Positions 15,017 through 23,871 of a stretch of DNA of 28,565 nt are shown piece after piece. The notes beneath the pieces are model-generated. The model saw nothing but the letters and a program-made list of their open reading frames with translations, made no database searches and was not told where the DNA came from. The DNA comes from a virus. Position 1 is the stretch's first letter, and every line of letters starts with the position of its first letter. The translations under genes and the position numbers were made by a program. Where the stretch lies: IMG/VR virus record IMGVR_UViG_3300044533_001575, positions 1 to 28,565 of that record. One strand, 5' to 3'.

Positions 15017-16366
15017 TTAAGCGATATCAAATAGACTCAATTGTTTAAATTCAGGTTTGTTTAATTCTTTAATTTCTATCTCTAATTCTGAGTATTCCCT
15101 GGGTTGATTAATCCTGTCACAAGCAGTATCAAAATACTCCTTTTCCTTTTCGATGCAGATATAATTCCGTCCTAATTCTTTGCAGGCTAAAGCTGTTGTG
15201 CCACTGCCACAAAACGGGTCTAAAACTATTCCATTCTCAGGGGTGATTAAAGTAATTAAATATTTCATCAGGTGACGACTCTTGACCGTTGGGTGAGTGT
15301 TTTTAATCTCTCCACTGTTTGACCTATCACTAGGGGATGCCTTGGCTTGATAATAGACGCTAGGGATGGTTTCTGGGTCAAAGGGGAGTTGTTTAAAGAA
15401 TCGGGCGGCGGTTCCGGTGTCACCAACAACGTAGGGAATATTTTCTCTTTTGTTTAACCCTGTAAAATATTTTTCATCTCCCGTTGTTTTTCGTCCTGAG
15501 CCACTCGTACAAATCCCACTCTGTTCACCAATCACCGTCACCGGACAATCAGGGCTATGATTCTCGCCTTTGCAATTAGCACCGCAGGAAAGGATTAGGT
15601 TAGCAGGGTATCGTCCTATATCTTTAGGCCCTCTAGGACATGTTACATTTCCTATACCAACGCCAAGCACAGTTTTATGGAAATCGCTTGATTTTGTTGG
15701 GTTTATCCTATTATTTGGGTCATTTTCTTTTACACCAATTCTTGTAGCCTCAATATTCAAACCACCAACGCCATGTTTTAAAATATTCCTAGCAATACTT
15801 GATTCTGATATAGGCTTTTGAACTAACCACCAACCCTCAACGGCTGGTTTTAGTGCGGGCGTTTTCCATCCGTCCCATTGCTTGGCTTCGGGTGATGATG
15901 GGGCGGTTATTTGTTGGTTATAAGTCTGTAAAGAATTTCCATAATTCCATTTTTCGTTAAACGAAGGCGTTTTTCTTTTTGTTTCCACAATCTCTCTTTC
16001 TTCACCCGCTAATTTGTCCAACATTTTCCCAATATCTTGACCTTTCGGAAAACCAGAACCTTGGCAGTGGTGAATTATATCAATCAACCTAAACCCTGCT
16101 AACTCCAAAGCTATACCCGTCCAGTGAGATGTTCTAGGGAGACTCCAAACCAAGCCACAAGCTCCGGGTTTCATCACCCTTAAACATTCTGCCATTATCT
16201 CAGATAGCCAATTAATCCAGTTAAGCATTCCCCCTTTGTTATGGTCAAATTCCTTTGACATAAAGCTAATTCCTGCGGGTGGATCGCTTATTAAACTATC
16301 AAAATAATTATCAGGAATATTCTTTAAAACTTCAAAACAATCCCCATGAATAATTTGATTTAACAT
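15017..16366 (-). CDS. Phage DNA methyltransferase, beta-class order (DPPA)
   Basis: This 449-residue S-adenosylmethionine-dependent enzyme probably methylates adenine N6 or cytosine N4. Motif IV reads DPPA (residues 28-31, within SDPPAGISFMSKEFD) and motif I, the cofactor-binding DPFCGSGT, is at 383-390. Motif IV ahead of motif I is the beta-class order. DPPA in place of DPPY is shared by a widespread phage enzyme group with the same 'PAGI.FM.KE.D' and 'W.LPRTSHWT' segments, so I read it as a family trait rather than inactivation. The middle holds the probable target-recognition region, including SCGANCKGENHSPDC, a Cys/His-rich insertion that may bind zinc. No restriction nuclease is nearby, so it is an orphan, plausibly protecting phage DNA or regulating genes. 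The next gene upstream on this strand is the DinD-like antirepressor. Confidence 0.9.
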   Translation of the reverse strand: MLNQIIHGDCFEVLKNIPDNYFDSLISDPPAGISFMSKEFDHNKGGMLNWINWLSEIMAECLRVMKPGACGLVWSLPRTSHWTGIALELAGFRLIDIIHHCQGSGFPKGQDIGKMLDKLAGEEREIVETKRKTPSFNEKWNYGNSLQTYNQQITAPSSPEAKQWDGWKTPALKPAVEGWWLVQKPISESSIARNILKHGVGGLNIEATRIGVKENDPNNRINPTKSSDFHKTVLGVGIGNVTCPRGPKDIGRYPANLILSCGANCKGENHSPDCPVTVIGEQSGICTSGSGRKTTGDEKYFTGLNKRENIPYVVGDTGTAARFFKQLPFDPETIPSVYYQAKASPSDRSNSGEIKNTHPTVKSRHLMKYLITLITPENGIVLDPFCGSGTTALACKELGRNYICIEKEKEYFDTACDRINQPREYSELEIEIKELNKPEFKQLSLFDIA

Positions 16367-16402
16367 TTAGTTTAGTTGAGTTGATATTATCAGCAAATCT
16401 TT

Positions 16403-16429
16403 AAGGGTAGAGACTGAATCTCTACCCTT
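16403..16429. terminator. Strong hairpin between two minus-strand genes
   Basis: An 11-bp perfect stem (AAGGGTAGAGA, loop CTGAA, TCTCTACCCTT) lies between the DinD-like gene (stop at 16464) and the methyltransferase (start at 16366). A U-tract follows on the plus-strand side, whereas the flanking genes run on the minus strand. It may end the DinD-like transcript weakly, block antisense transcription, or fold in the methyltransferase leader. Confidence 0.55.
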
Positions 16430-16463
16430 TTTAATTGGTGGTTTTAACCAAGATTTCTGCCAA

Positions 16464-17297
16464 CTATTCCCCAATAATCATCTGGCGATCGCCTTTCTGA
16501 TTTGCCCACAATTCTCGAACCTCATCAACCAACTCCGCAGGGATATAGTCGGTTTGAACTGGACGCATTGCTTTAGAAATTAGATGATCTTTACCGCAAG
16601 ATTCTAACCATTTTTGAAAATCCTTTCCAGTTTTGAATTTCAATTCTTTACCGAGTTGAGCCAATGATTTCCCACGAAATACAGCTAACTGTTTTCCGTC
16701 TTCATTCATAACAACTGATTCAAACTGGGTTTCAGTTTCTCTCACTACTGCGTCAGGACGACCTTGAATGAGTGCCAAAGTTCCCACGCCATGAAGTGAA
16801 ACAATAGCGGAGCCAGACTCTAAAACAAGCCTTTGATCTCTCATGCTACTAGCTTGGGCTTCAGCAATTCGGACTTGTAACCGGAGAAATTCTAGCTCAT
16901 CATTTTGTTGGGGGATGACGGTTTCAGCTTCACGGGTTTTGATGACAAAATAGGCTTGAGCTTGTGCAATTTCCGGTTTTCGGGGGTCGCCGTTCATAGC
17001 CGTGAGATAAGCCCCAAATCGAGATAATTTGTAATCTTCTTTTGGGCGACCGCCACTTTTTAGGATTGACACTGAAAAGTGCTTACCGACTTCGTTTGAG
17101 CCTTGCTGTGCTTCACAAGAAACCATTGCTCGTTCAATGGCTACCTTAAATTCATTCCATCGGGGATATCCCAATAAACTCATCAACTCCCGTGCCAACC
17201 AGTATTCGCGCCCTTCACAGTCAATGCGCTTAATTGAGTCAAAAGGGGATTTGGATTGACTGTGATCTTGATTGCCAGATAATGCTATATTAGACAT
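16464..17297 (-). CDS. DinD/BRO-like antirepressor
   Basis: The protein has 277 residues from the ATG at 17297, which has GGA five bases upstream; the open frame continues upstream to 17390 but that part overlaps the leader hairpin. The N-terminal domain (about 24-125) matches the DinD/BRO-N pattern: REYWLARELMSLLGYPRWNE, then HFSVS, then EDYKLSRFGAYLTAMNGDPR, then IAQAQAYFVIKTREAE. In E. coli DinD is DNA-damage inducible; BRO-type domains are common in phage antirepressors. A helical linker follows (135-160), then a C-terminal domain with helix-turn-helix-like segments (SLAQLGKELKFKTGKDFQKW, DYIPAELVDEVRELWAN), typical of phage antirepressor C-terminal modules. It has its own promoter and leader hairpin. 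Probable role: interference with a repressor, possibly damage-linked. Confidence 0.85.
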   Translation of the reverse strand: MSNIALSGNQDHSQSKSPFDSIKRIDCEGREYWLARELMSLLGYPRWNEFKVAIERAMVSCEAQQGSNEVGKHFSVSILKSGGRPKEDYKLSRFGAYLTAMNGDPRKPEIAQAQAYFVIKTREAETVIPQQNDELEFLRLQVRIAEAQASSMRDQRLVLESGSAIVSLHGVGTLALIQGRPDAVVRETETQFESVVMNEDGKQLAVFRGKSLAQLGKELKFKTGKDFQKWLESCGKDHLISKAMRPVQTDYIPAELVDEVRELWANQKGDRQMIIGE

Positions 17298-17327
17298 AGA
17301 TTTCCAATAAATTATTACAACGTTTTT

Positions 17328-17379
17328 GAGAAAAGCCGGAGAAGGTAGAAAACCTCTGGCTTTTCTCTTTTCTATTATA
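17328..17379 (-). promoter_or_regulatory. Promoter and leader hairpin of the DinD-like gene
   Basis: On the minus strand TATAAT (17379-17374) is followed by GAGAAAAGCC (17367-17358), which pairs perfectly over 10 bp with GGCTTTTCTC (17337-17328). Inside, AGAGG and CCTTCT form a smaller bulged stem with a 7-base loop, and CC sits just before the closing arm. The general plan (outer stem, inner stem, CC) recalls the leaders of the other regulator genes, though the sequence differs. Confidence 0.55.
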
Positions 17380-17408
17380 CACCAAAACACTTTAAGCTAT
17401 TTATTCCA

Positions 17409-20400
17409 TTAACTCCCTGCTCTCAACTTTCCTAATTCTTCCCTCTGATTATTTAACATCCCAACAACCTTAAATAAATCTTGATTCTTGCGGGTGATGC
17501 TACCCTCCAAAGCATTAAGTCTATTTTGGCGTTTAATGCCCGATGCCGACCCATCTAACGGCTGCTCTTTGAGTGCGGTTATTTCCCGTCGCAGTGTTGC
17601 CATTTCAGATTGAATACCCGTTAACTGTTTCTGGGTATTTACTATCTGACCTTTAAGGATTTGGATTTGCTCATTCTGTAATGGCGGTAATCTCAAGTCT
17701 CTAACATCTTGAATAACCTCCCCTAACTGCTGTTGTTTAATCTGTTTTTCTAGTTGTAACTTACTCAGTTGAGCCTCTAACTTTTTAGTTCCTTTCTTGG
17801 CAATACTAAGCTGTTGAATTTGTTGTTGAATTTCAGATATTTTAGGCTCTAATTCAGTCAAGGCTTGATTAAGAATATTCCGATCTCTAATCATTGCCGA
17901 GGCTTTATCAGCTTGATAAGTTAGCGGTTCCATCTTGATTTCTCTCATGTTCAGAGATTGTTTTAACTTATTCTCAATCTCATCTAATTGTTTAAATAGT
18001 TCCCCCCTCTCGATAGCTTTTCCTTTCACATCAAAGAATACGGGTTTACCAGCATCCTGTCTGACCTTCTCCCATATTTGTAGGGTGTTGTCTGCGTTAT
18101 CTCTAATTAGATTTGAGCTATCAAGATTGTATCTATCAAGTTGTTCCAATAGAATATTTTGCTCATTTAATAATTTCTTCTGAGCATCATTTAAGGATCT
18201 AATTCCATTCCCTGTTACCTCTCCCTGTTCCTTGAGTACAGTATATTTACGTTGCCAGTCTTGATATTTGCCTACGGTTTTCCGTAGTTGACCTTGTACA
18301 TCATCGGGCTTGATTGATTGTCTAGCCTGTAAGTCTGAAGCCTTTTTACCCTCTAAAGATTTCCAGAGTTTGTCAACTCGCTCATAACTTGACCCCTGCC
18401 AGTTGTCAGATGTTGATGATTTAATTTGGTTCTGCCAGTACACGGCTTGATCTTCTGCCCATTTTAAAAACTCGCCTTCCTCAATTAATCCATTTTCAGT
18501 AAATACTTTAAACTGGGTATCTTTTTTGAGTGTTCTAATACTGGACTGGACAATACTGTACTGCCTTAAAGTTTCGTCAGCTAACTGTCTAATGGCTTCA
18601 TAACCCACTTTTTTACCAGTAAGCGGTAAAAAAGTCAAGTCTTCAGGTGAAAGCCCGTTAGCATCAAGCCACCGCCGAACCTTGAGAGCTTTTCCCGTGG
18701 CATCAACACCATCATCAATCTTTTGACCGATATCAATTAAAAACCCTATATTCCAATCCTGACCTATGGCTTCCAACTTTTTAACAGCATCCTCAATTTG
18801 AAACATGCGAGACTCAACCATTGGGGATAGATTCTTTTCCCATGATGGAGTCTGTTCATCCCCAAACCGTTGTTTTTCGTATTGCTGATAGGTTTTATTT
18901 TGTGACTTTAAAGACTCATCAAGGTTAACCCTACTAGCACCCGCTAACGCTTTTAACCGTTTAGTTTCCTCTGTAATCTCACGGGATATTTTGCGCAATT
19001 CGACCGCCGCGTTATACGTCCCCATGTCAGAGTCGGGGATTTGAGTTTTGGTTATGGGAAGTTTAGAGGTATCAGCTAGAATACCATCAATTTCTTTCTG
19101 CAATTGTTCAAGTTTTTTAGTCTGTATAGCGATATCAGAAATAGTGGACTTGGCATTATCTAATCCAGGTCTAAACCTACTCTCTAATTCCTTTTTGAAC
19201 TTAGGGACTTGAGCTTTAATATCCATAGCATCCTGAGTCAACTTGTCTAACGGTTGTTGTCTTTCTATCTGACTAAACGGCTCGTAGGTTTGCTCGTAGT
19301 TTTTAGTTTTCTTAACTCTATTTTCCCAATCTAATATCTGAGATTCAAGTTCTTTAGCTTGTTTTTCTAGTTGCGCTCCGGTCTTTAGATAACCCATTCT
19401 CCCTAAGATTGATTCAGTTTGATTGGTTGTAGCTGTGAGGGTTTGATCGGTTCTTTTCAATAGTCTAACAGAACTATCAATCTCGGCCTTAACCCTTTTT
19501 AGTTCGGCGCGAAGTGATGTCAATTCATTTTGAATATCACGCCCAAAAAAGTTCTCAGGGTAAAGAGGATCTAATAGGTTTTGATAGTGGGATTGGAGTT
19601 CAGTTAATTTAGATTGTAAACCCTCTAGGTTTGTTTTTTCAATCAGATTAGACACGGGTTCTATAATTAATTTAGCACGGTTATTTGCTTGTTCTAGCCC
19701 CGCTATTTTCTTGTTAGGAGGGATGAAACCTTTAGACATTTGGCTGTCTATCTCGTTAGATATTTGAGCCTTCAAGCTATTGGTAGCATCGGACAGACTA
19801 GATCCTTCATTCCCTAGATTCTCAACAGCTTGGTTTCGTAGTTTGGCTGCGGGTGTGAGATTGGGGATATCTAATTGATTAAGTGCCAGATTAGCTTTTT
19901 CAAGTTGCAATCCGATGGCGTTGGCTTTTTTTTGGGCTTGTTCTATTTTTGTTTGAATCCGAGCCTGTCTAACTTCTCTAATTCTAATTTCTTCAGGTGA
20001 GACGAACTCCTTGGGATTCCGTTTGTTCATGCGACGAAGACGGACATTAAATCTGCTCTCATCGGATCTAATTTTAGCTAACTCAATTCCTAGATCCTTG
20101 ATTTCTTGTAAGGCTTCGCGTCGTTGTTGTAGCCCGATTTCCCTCTGTTTGATAATTTTACCAACTGCAATCTCTGGAGTGTCTAAAGTCACATCATCGG
20201 GAATCATTGGGACGTAATCATCTAATCCCACAACCTGACGTTTTTCTTGTGCTTCGATTGATTTAATTTTATCTATAGCTCTCTGTATCCGGTCATCAGA
20301 AATACCACGCTTTTTGAGTCTACGTTTTAAATCACTCCATGACTTAGAAGGTTTATCTTTTAATTCGTCAAAAATTGCCTTGGATTCTGAACGGGAAAAG

Positions 20401-21839
20401 CCCAAATTCTTTAACCATAATTCCGAGGGACTGGTTAGCTTTTCTAATTCAATCCTGAGTTTATCTTTATCAGCTAAACCCTGCAATATTTTAAAGGCTT
20501 TACTTTTGCGAGATATCCCCTTGACATCCAATAAATCATCAATAGAACTAACTTTATTCTCTTGTAAATAATTGATTAAATCATCTAATTGTTTTTTAGG
20601 TAAAAATTCTTTTAATCCCTCTCTAATTTCTTCAGGCGTGGCGCTGTTTAACTCAACTCCATTTAAAAATAATCGGGGTTGAATCTCAATCACACCTTGA
20701 CCCGGCAATGATTCAGTCTGATTCTTGCGACGTTGACGGATCTGTTCTGCCGTCTGCACCTCTCCCGTCGCTTTGGCTATCCGGTGAAGTTGAGAGGCAA
20801 GGGCAACATCTACAAGTCCCCGTTCAACAGCCTCCCTGACTGGAGATGGGATCGAAATTCCTGGTGAAGCGACACCCGACCCCGGAACCCGTGCCTTTTT
20901 CTGTGACAATAGAATCGCTGCTAAGATACCCGCAGCTAACCATTTGGGCGGTGCATTAAATAACTTTCTTTTTTTAGATGATTGGCTGTCCTTGTCTAGC
21001 TCATCTTGATTAGAGGGATCTGCCAAACGGGGAGATAGTACACAGCGACACATAACGTGCATCGGCGGGGTATTAGCTGAAACAGTCTCTATATCATTAA
21101 GATCAATAGTCATCCCGTGGCGGTCTTCGCACACCTGACAACGGCGATCATCCATGATTGACAGGAAAACAACATGAGACACTAAACCCGAATCCTTGTA
21201 AGTCTGCAACCTTCCGGCGTTATAAGCAAAAGTCAGTTCAGTGCGGGCTATCTTTTCAGCGCGATTCTTGAAACCCTTATCACCTAACTCTGAATTGATC
21301 CGCTTGAGAAGTTCTGATCTGTTTATCGGTTCCCCTGTTTCGGATTGGGGTTGGATTGCTGCAAATAGATGATTCTTAATTTTCCCCCATTGAGTTGTCG
21401 AGATGTCAGATGCCAGAGTTTTTGAACGATTAGCGATCGCAGTCTGAGCAGGGACATTCTCTATAGATGCTAATTCCGTATCTAGTAGATCCTCATCAAA
21501 ATTAGCCGTTCCCTTTTTCTGTTGAGACTTAATTTCATTGTTTCCATGTTTCCGCCCGATGTTCCAACCCCCTAACCACATTCCATAAATTGATTTAGTC
21601 AACTCAGGAATTAAGACGGCTTGATAATCCTCAATTGCCTTTGAGTCCTTGGTTCTAATCGCTCCGTCTAAATCCTTTAATGCTTTAGAAACCACGCGAC
21701 TAAAGGCATCGGTTAAAGTATTAACCCCACCACTCTCTAATCTATTTAGATTAATTTTTATCGACTTTGGCTTAACGTAGTCGGGTGTTTTAGCCCGGAA
21801 TATTGCGGAACTATTTGGAGAGAAAACGGAGTCAAACAT
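17409..21839 (-). CDS. MuF-type head morphogenesis protein with long coiled-coil extension
   Basis: This 1476-residue protein has the Mu gpF-like minor head domain at about 190-270: RAEKIARTELTFAYNAGRLQ, FLSIMDDRRCQVCEDRHG, and PPMHVMCRCVLSP. Cys234, Cys237, His261, Cys264 and Cys266 form the usual zinc-site pattern. A short hydrophobic segment follows (residues 301-312). Next come helix-hairpin-helix-like elements (SSIDDLLDVKGISRKSKAFK at about 431-450, and KKRGISDDRIQRAIDKI further on), then about 900 residues of Gln/Glu/Lys-rich coiled coil to the C terminus. MuF proteins are usually about 250-500 residues; the known long forms carry toxins or enzymes, but no such domain is recognised here. 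It lies directly downstream of the terminase on the same strand, with TATAAT in the gap. The head role is well supported; the extension's role is unknown. Confidence 0.85.
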   Translation of the reverse strand: MFDSVFSPNSSAIFRAKTPDYVKPKSIKINLNRLESGGVNTLTDAFSRVVSKALKDLDGAIRTKDSKAIEDYQAVLIPELTKSIYGMWLGGWNIGRKHGNNEIKSQQKKGTANFDEDLLDTELASIENVPAQTAIANRSKTLASDISTTQWGKIKNHLFAAIQPQSETGEPINRSELLKRINSELGDKGFKNRAEKIARTELTFAYNAGRLQTYKDSGLVSHVVFLSIMDDRRCQVCEDRHGMTIDLNDIETVSANTPPMHVMCRCVLSPRLADPSNQDELDKDSQSSKKRKLFNAPPKWLAAGILAAILLSQKKARVPGSGVASPGISIPSPVREAVERGLVDVALASQLHRIAKATGEVQTAEQIRQRRKNQTESLPGQGVIEIQPRLFLNGVELNSATPEEIREGLKEFLPKKQLDDLINYLQENKVSSIDDLLDVKGISRKSKAFKILQGLADKDKLRIELEKLTSPSELWLKNLGFSRSESKAIFDELKDKPSKSWSDLKRRLKKRGISDDRIQRAIDKIKSIEAQEKRQVVGLDDYVPMIPDDVTLDTPEIAVGKIIKQREIGLQQRREALQEIKDLGIELAKIRSDESRFNVRLRRMNKRNPKEFVSPEEIRIREVRQARIQTKIEQAQKKANAIGLQLEKANLALNQLDIPNLTPAAKLRNQAVENLGNEGSSLSDATNSLKAQISNEIDSQMSKGFIPPNKKIAGLEQANNRAKLIIEPVSNLIEKTNLEGLQSKLTELQSHYQNLLDPLYPENFFGRDIQNELTSLRAELKRVKAEIDSSVRLLKRTDQTLTATTNQTESILGRMGYLKTGAQLEKQAKELESQILDWENRVKKTKNYEQTYEPFSQIERQQPLDKLTQDAMDIKAQVPKFKKELESRFRPGLDNAKSTISDIAIQTKKLEQLQKEIDGILADTSKLPITKTQIPDSDMGTYNAAVELRKISREITEETKRLKALAGASRVNLDESLKSQNKTYQQYEKQRFGDEQTPSWEKNLSPMVESRMFQIEDAVKKLEAIGQDWNIGFLIDIGQKIDDGVDATGKALKVRRWLDANGLSPEDLTFLPLTGKKVGYEAIRQLADETLRQYSIVQSSIRTLKKDTQFKVFTENGLIEEGEFLKWAEDQAVYWQNQIKSSTSDNWQGSSYERVDKLWKSLEGKKASDLQARQSIKPDDVQGQLRKTVGKYQDWQRKYTVLKEQGEVTGNGIRSLNDAQKKLLNEQNILLEQLDRYNLDSSNLIRDNADNTLQIWEKVRQDAGKPVFFDVKGKAIERGELFKQLDEIENKLKQSLNMREIKMEPLTYQADKASAMIRDRNILNQALTELEPKISEIQQQIQQLSIAKKGTKKLEAQLSKLQLEKQIKQQQLGEVIQDVRDLRLPPLQNEQIQILKGQIVNTQKQLTGIQSEMATLRREITALKEQPLDGSASGIKRQNRLNALEGSITRKNQDLFKVVGMLNNQREELGKLRAGS

Positions 21840-21868
21840 AATCTTTTCAATAATTAATTATTATAACA

Positions 21869-23554
21869 TTAAGTAAACAATTCTCTAACCTTCTTAACAG
21901 ATACCTCCTCTGGATTAAATTGCTGCTGCTTAACTTTTTCCTTGAGTACATCCTGTTCTGATACCCCATCGGAAAACGTAGGATTGGGACAAGATGATCC
22001 AATGATCACCGAGTCCCCTGCATCCGGTGAACGTTTCAGTCTAGCCCGGACGTGCTTCTTACTCTCACAAGCTATCTGTCTATCTTCCCCACCTTTTCCC
22101 GATAATGAGTAACGGTGTGATGACAGATCCTCGAATACCTGATCCTCAATATCTCCGAGGGGTGCGATCGCTATTTTCCCTAACCTTAACCCGTCCCTAA
22201 GTTTCCAGAATAGCTCGGTCTTACGGTTTGAAAACTCATGGTTATTTTCAGCAGATTCTCCAAAAGCACAACCACGGACAAAATACCCCTGTTGTTTTAA
22301 TCGTGCTAACGTCCCCGCACCCACGCCCGTTTTATCAACCGCAGCATAATAAGCACCCCCTAGTTTCCTAATCTTTTCAGCAACAATATCAGCAATTCTA
22401 ATTGTGTCTAACTCATCCCCTTGAGTGGGATATAAGACTACTTCATAAAGGACATCACCGCGCCATAATGCAACGGCGTGACTATCCCCTCCATCCCCAA
22501 CATCAACCCCAAGTCTCCAAGGCGAAATAATAGCCCGTCTATCCCAATACTCAGGATTAAAGTCGTAGCGTTCCCTTGCAGCTTTTAACCAAGTGGAAGG
22601 GATGATTCCCTCGATGATATCTTCTGGAAAAATACCCTCTACCCGACCTTGCCAGAACACAGAAAACTCACCCTTGTCTTGCCTGACTTCTTCAATCCAT
22701 TTCAGGGATATAGCGCCGGGGATGACATCATGGGGAAACTCGGGGGGCCATTTATCCTGAGTTTTAACTAATCCATTTGAGTCTAAAAGTTGAATTGCCA
22801 CCGATGGTTTTAATCTATGGATTAACCTTAACTTACCAGCCGGATCTATCACTTCCTCAAGTTGATATGCCCAAGCCACATTGGGGTGATTCCATGCAGG
22901 GATTGTAATATTAGTGCGATCGCAAGCCTTAGAGAATGGGGATTGTTTATTCAGAGGGTTGCCAATTCTTAACCCTCTGTTTGACGATCCGGTTAGGCAT
23001 GACTGAAAACCATCGTCAATAATTTCTGAGATGCCATCCGCTTCATCTGCTATGAGTAGCAACCTATCCGCGTGTTTACCTTGGAATGAGTTGGTGTCAT
23101 AGTTGCGAGCGGTGAAACCATAGGCCCGTGCCGTCTCGGATTTCCTGACAAATAACTCCCCACGGGTTCCGCCTAACTTTTCTTTGTTGCGGTCATATAT
23201 TTTCCGTATCTCAGACCAAAGGATTTGCTTAACCTGATCCTCTGTTGGGGCTGTAGTGATTGCCAGACCGTCAACGGCAAAAACCCACCACAAAACACAT
23301 ACAGCCGAACCGATAGACTTTCCTACCCCGTGCGCGGCTTTAACGTTTGTTTCTGGGTTATCTCGGACACTCTCAAGGAATCGCTGTTGATCCTCTGTTG
23401 GTTCGACTCCAATAAACCGAGAGAAACCTACGGGGTCATTTTTAAATCGAGTTAAGGAATTACGACCGGATTTAGTTTGTTTCTGCTGCCGTCGTTTCCT
23501 TGCTTCCCTTAATTCTTTCTTGAGTCGCTCCCCTTTTTGGATAGCTCGAAGCAT
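21869..23554 (-). CDS. terL: Terminase large subunit
   Basis: This 561-residue packaging motor has an N-terminal ATPase and a C-terminal RNase H-like nuclease. Walker A is AHGVGKS (74-80), Walker B is LLLIADEADG (165-174), and a coupling-type TGSSNRG follows at 188-194. The nuclease has GVDVG (349-353, Asp351), AVDKTG (405-410, Asp407) and SPDAGDS (509-515) as candidate metal ligands, in the expected order. Length agrees with the family. GAGGA lies 9 bases before the ATG, inside the end of the small upstream gene, so the two are coupled. It cuts concatemeric phage DNA and pumps it into the prohead. A portal gene, which normally follows, is absent; the MuF gene follows instead. Confidence 0.95.
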   Translation of the reverse strand: MLRAIQKGERLKKELREARKRRQQKQTKSGRNSLTRFKNDPVGFSRFIGVEPTEDQQRFLESVRDNPETNVKAAHGVGKSIGSAVCVLWWVFAVDGLAITTAPTEDQVKQILWSEIRKIYDRNKEKLGGTRGELFVRKSETARAYGFTARNYDTNSFQGKHADRLLLIADEADGISEIIDDGFQSCLTGSSNRGLRIGNPLNKQSPFSKACDRTNITIPAWNHPNVAWAYQLEEVIDPAGKLRLIHRLKPSVAIQLLDSNGLVKTQDKWPPEFPHDVIPGAISLKWIEEVRQDKGEFSVFWQGRVEGIFPEDIIEGIIPSTWLKAARERYDFNPEYWDRRAIISPWRLGVDVGDGGDSHAVALWRGDVLYEVVLYPTQGDELDTIRIADIVAEKIRKLGGAYYAAVDKTGVGAGTLARLKQQGYFVRGCAFGESAENNHEFSNRKTELFWKLRDGLRLGKIAIAPLGDIEDQVFEDLSSHRYSLSGKGGEDRQIACESKKHVRARLKRSPDAGDSVIIGSSCPNPTFSDGVSEQDVLKEKVKQQQFNPEEVSVKKVRELFT

Positions 23555-23559
23555 GATAT

Positions 23560-23871
23560 CTAATCCTCACTATCATCTTCAGAGTTATCGAAGTTTTCAA
23601 TAATAATACTGAGTTGATAACTATGTTCGTCTATCAACATAATTGTTTTTAATCCGTCCATTGCATTTTTAGATTGGACATGAACCCCTGACTTTGTAGC
23701 TTTAGCGCAAGCCTTAACCGCATCCTGATCCTTGGCAAGATCACGATAGGCTTGATTCGTTACCTTGAAACATTGGGCTGTATTGTCTTTTAGTGCATTT
23801 CTAAAAATATCTATTTCGCGTTGTCGCTCTAAAAGTTTTTCTCTAAGTTCGGTCTTTTCTTGTTCAGACAT
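23560..23871 (-). CDS. C-terminal part of putative terminase small subunit
   Basis: The first ATG in this frame gives 103 residues, mostly charged helix, ending in an acidic tail (NFDNSEDDSED). The stop is 5 bases ahead of the large terminase start. In-frame sequence upstream of this ATG (to 24090) encodes a clear helix-turn-helix, the DNA-recognition part of small terminases, so the ATG at 23871 is probably internal and the annotated piece would be a headless fragment. The full gene would start at ATG 24102 but is blocked by a TAA as codon 4. Position next to the large subunit and the helix-turn-helix support the small terminase identity. Whether a functional protein is made is uncertain. 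Confidence 0.65.
   Translation of the reverse strand: MSEQEKTELREKLLERQREIDIFRNALKDNTAQCFKVTNQAYRDLAKDQDAVKACAKATKSGVHVQSKNAMDGLKTIMLIDEHSYQLSIIIENFDNSEDDSED

Noticed and set aside
15570-15821. Plus-strand reading frame inside the methyltransferase gene
   Set aside because: It lacks a ribosome binding site and a promoter and is fully covered by the conserved methyltransferase frame.
17409-18600. Polymorphic toxin domain at the MuF C terminus
   Set aside because: The region is continuous coiled coil without catalytic motifs, and no small immunity-type gene follows.
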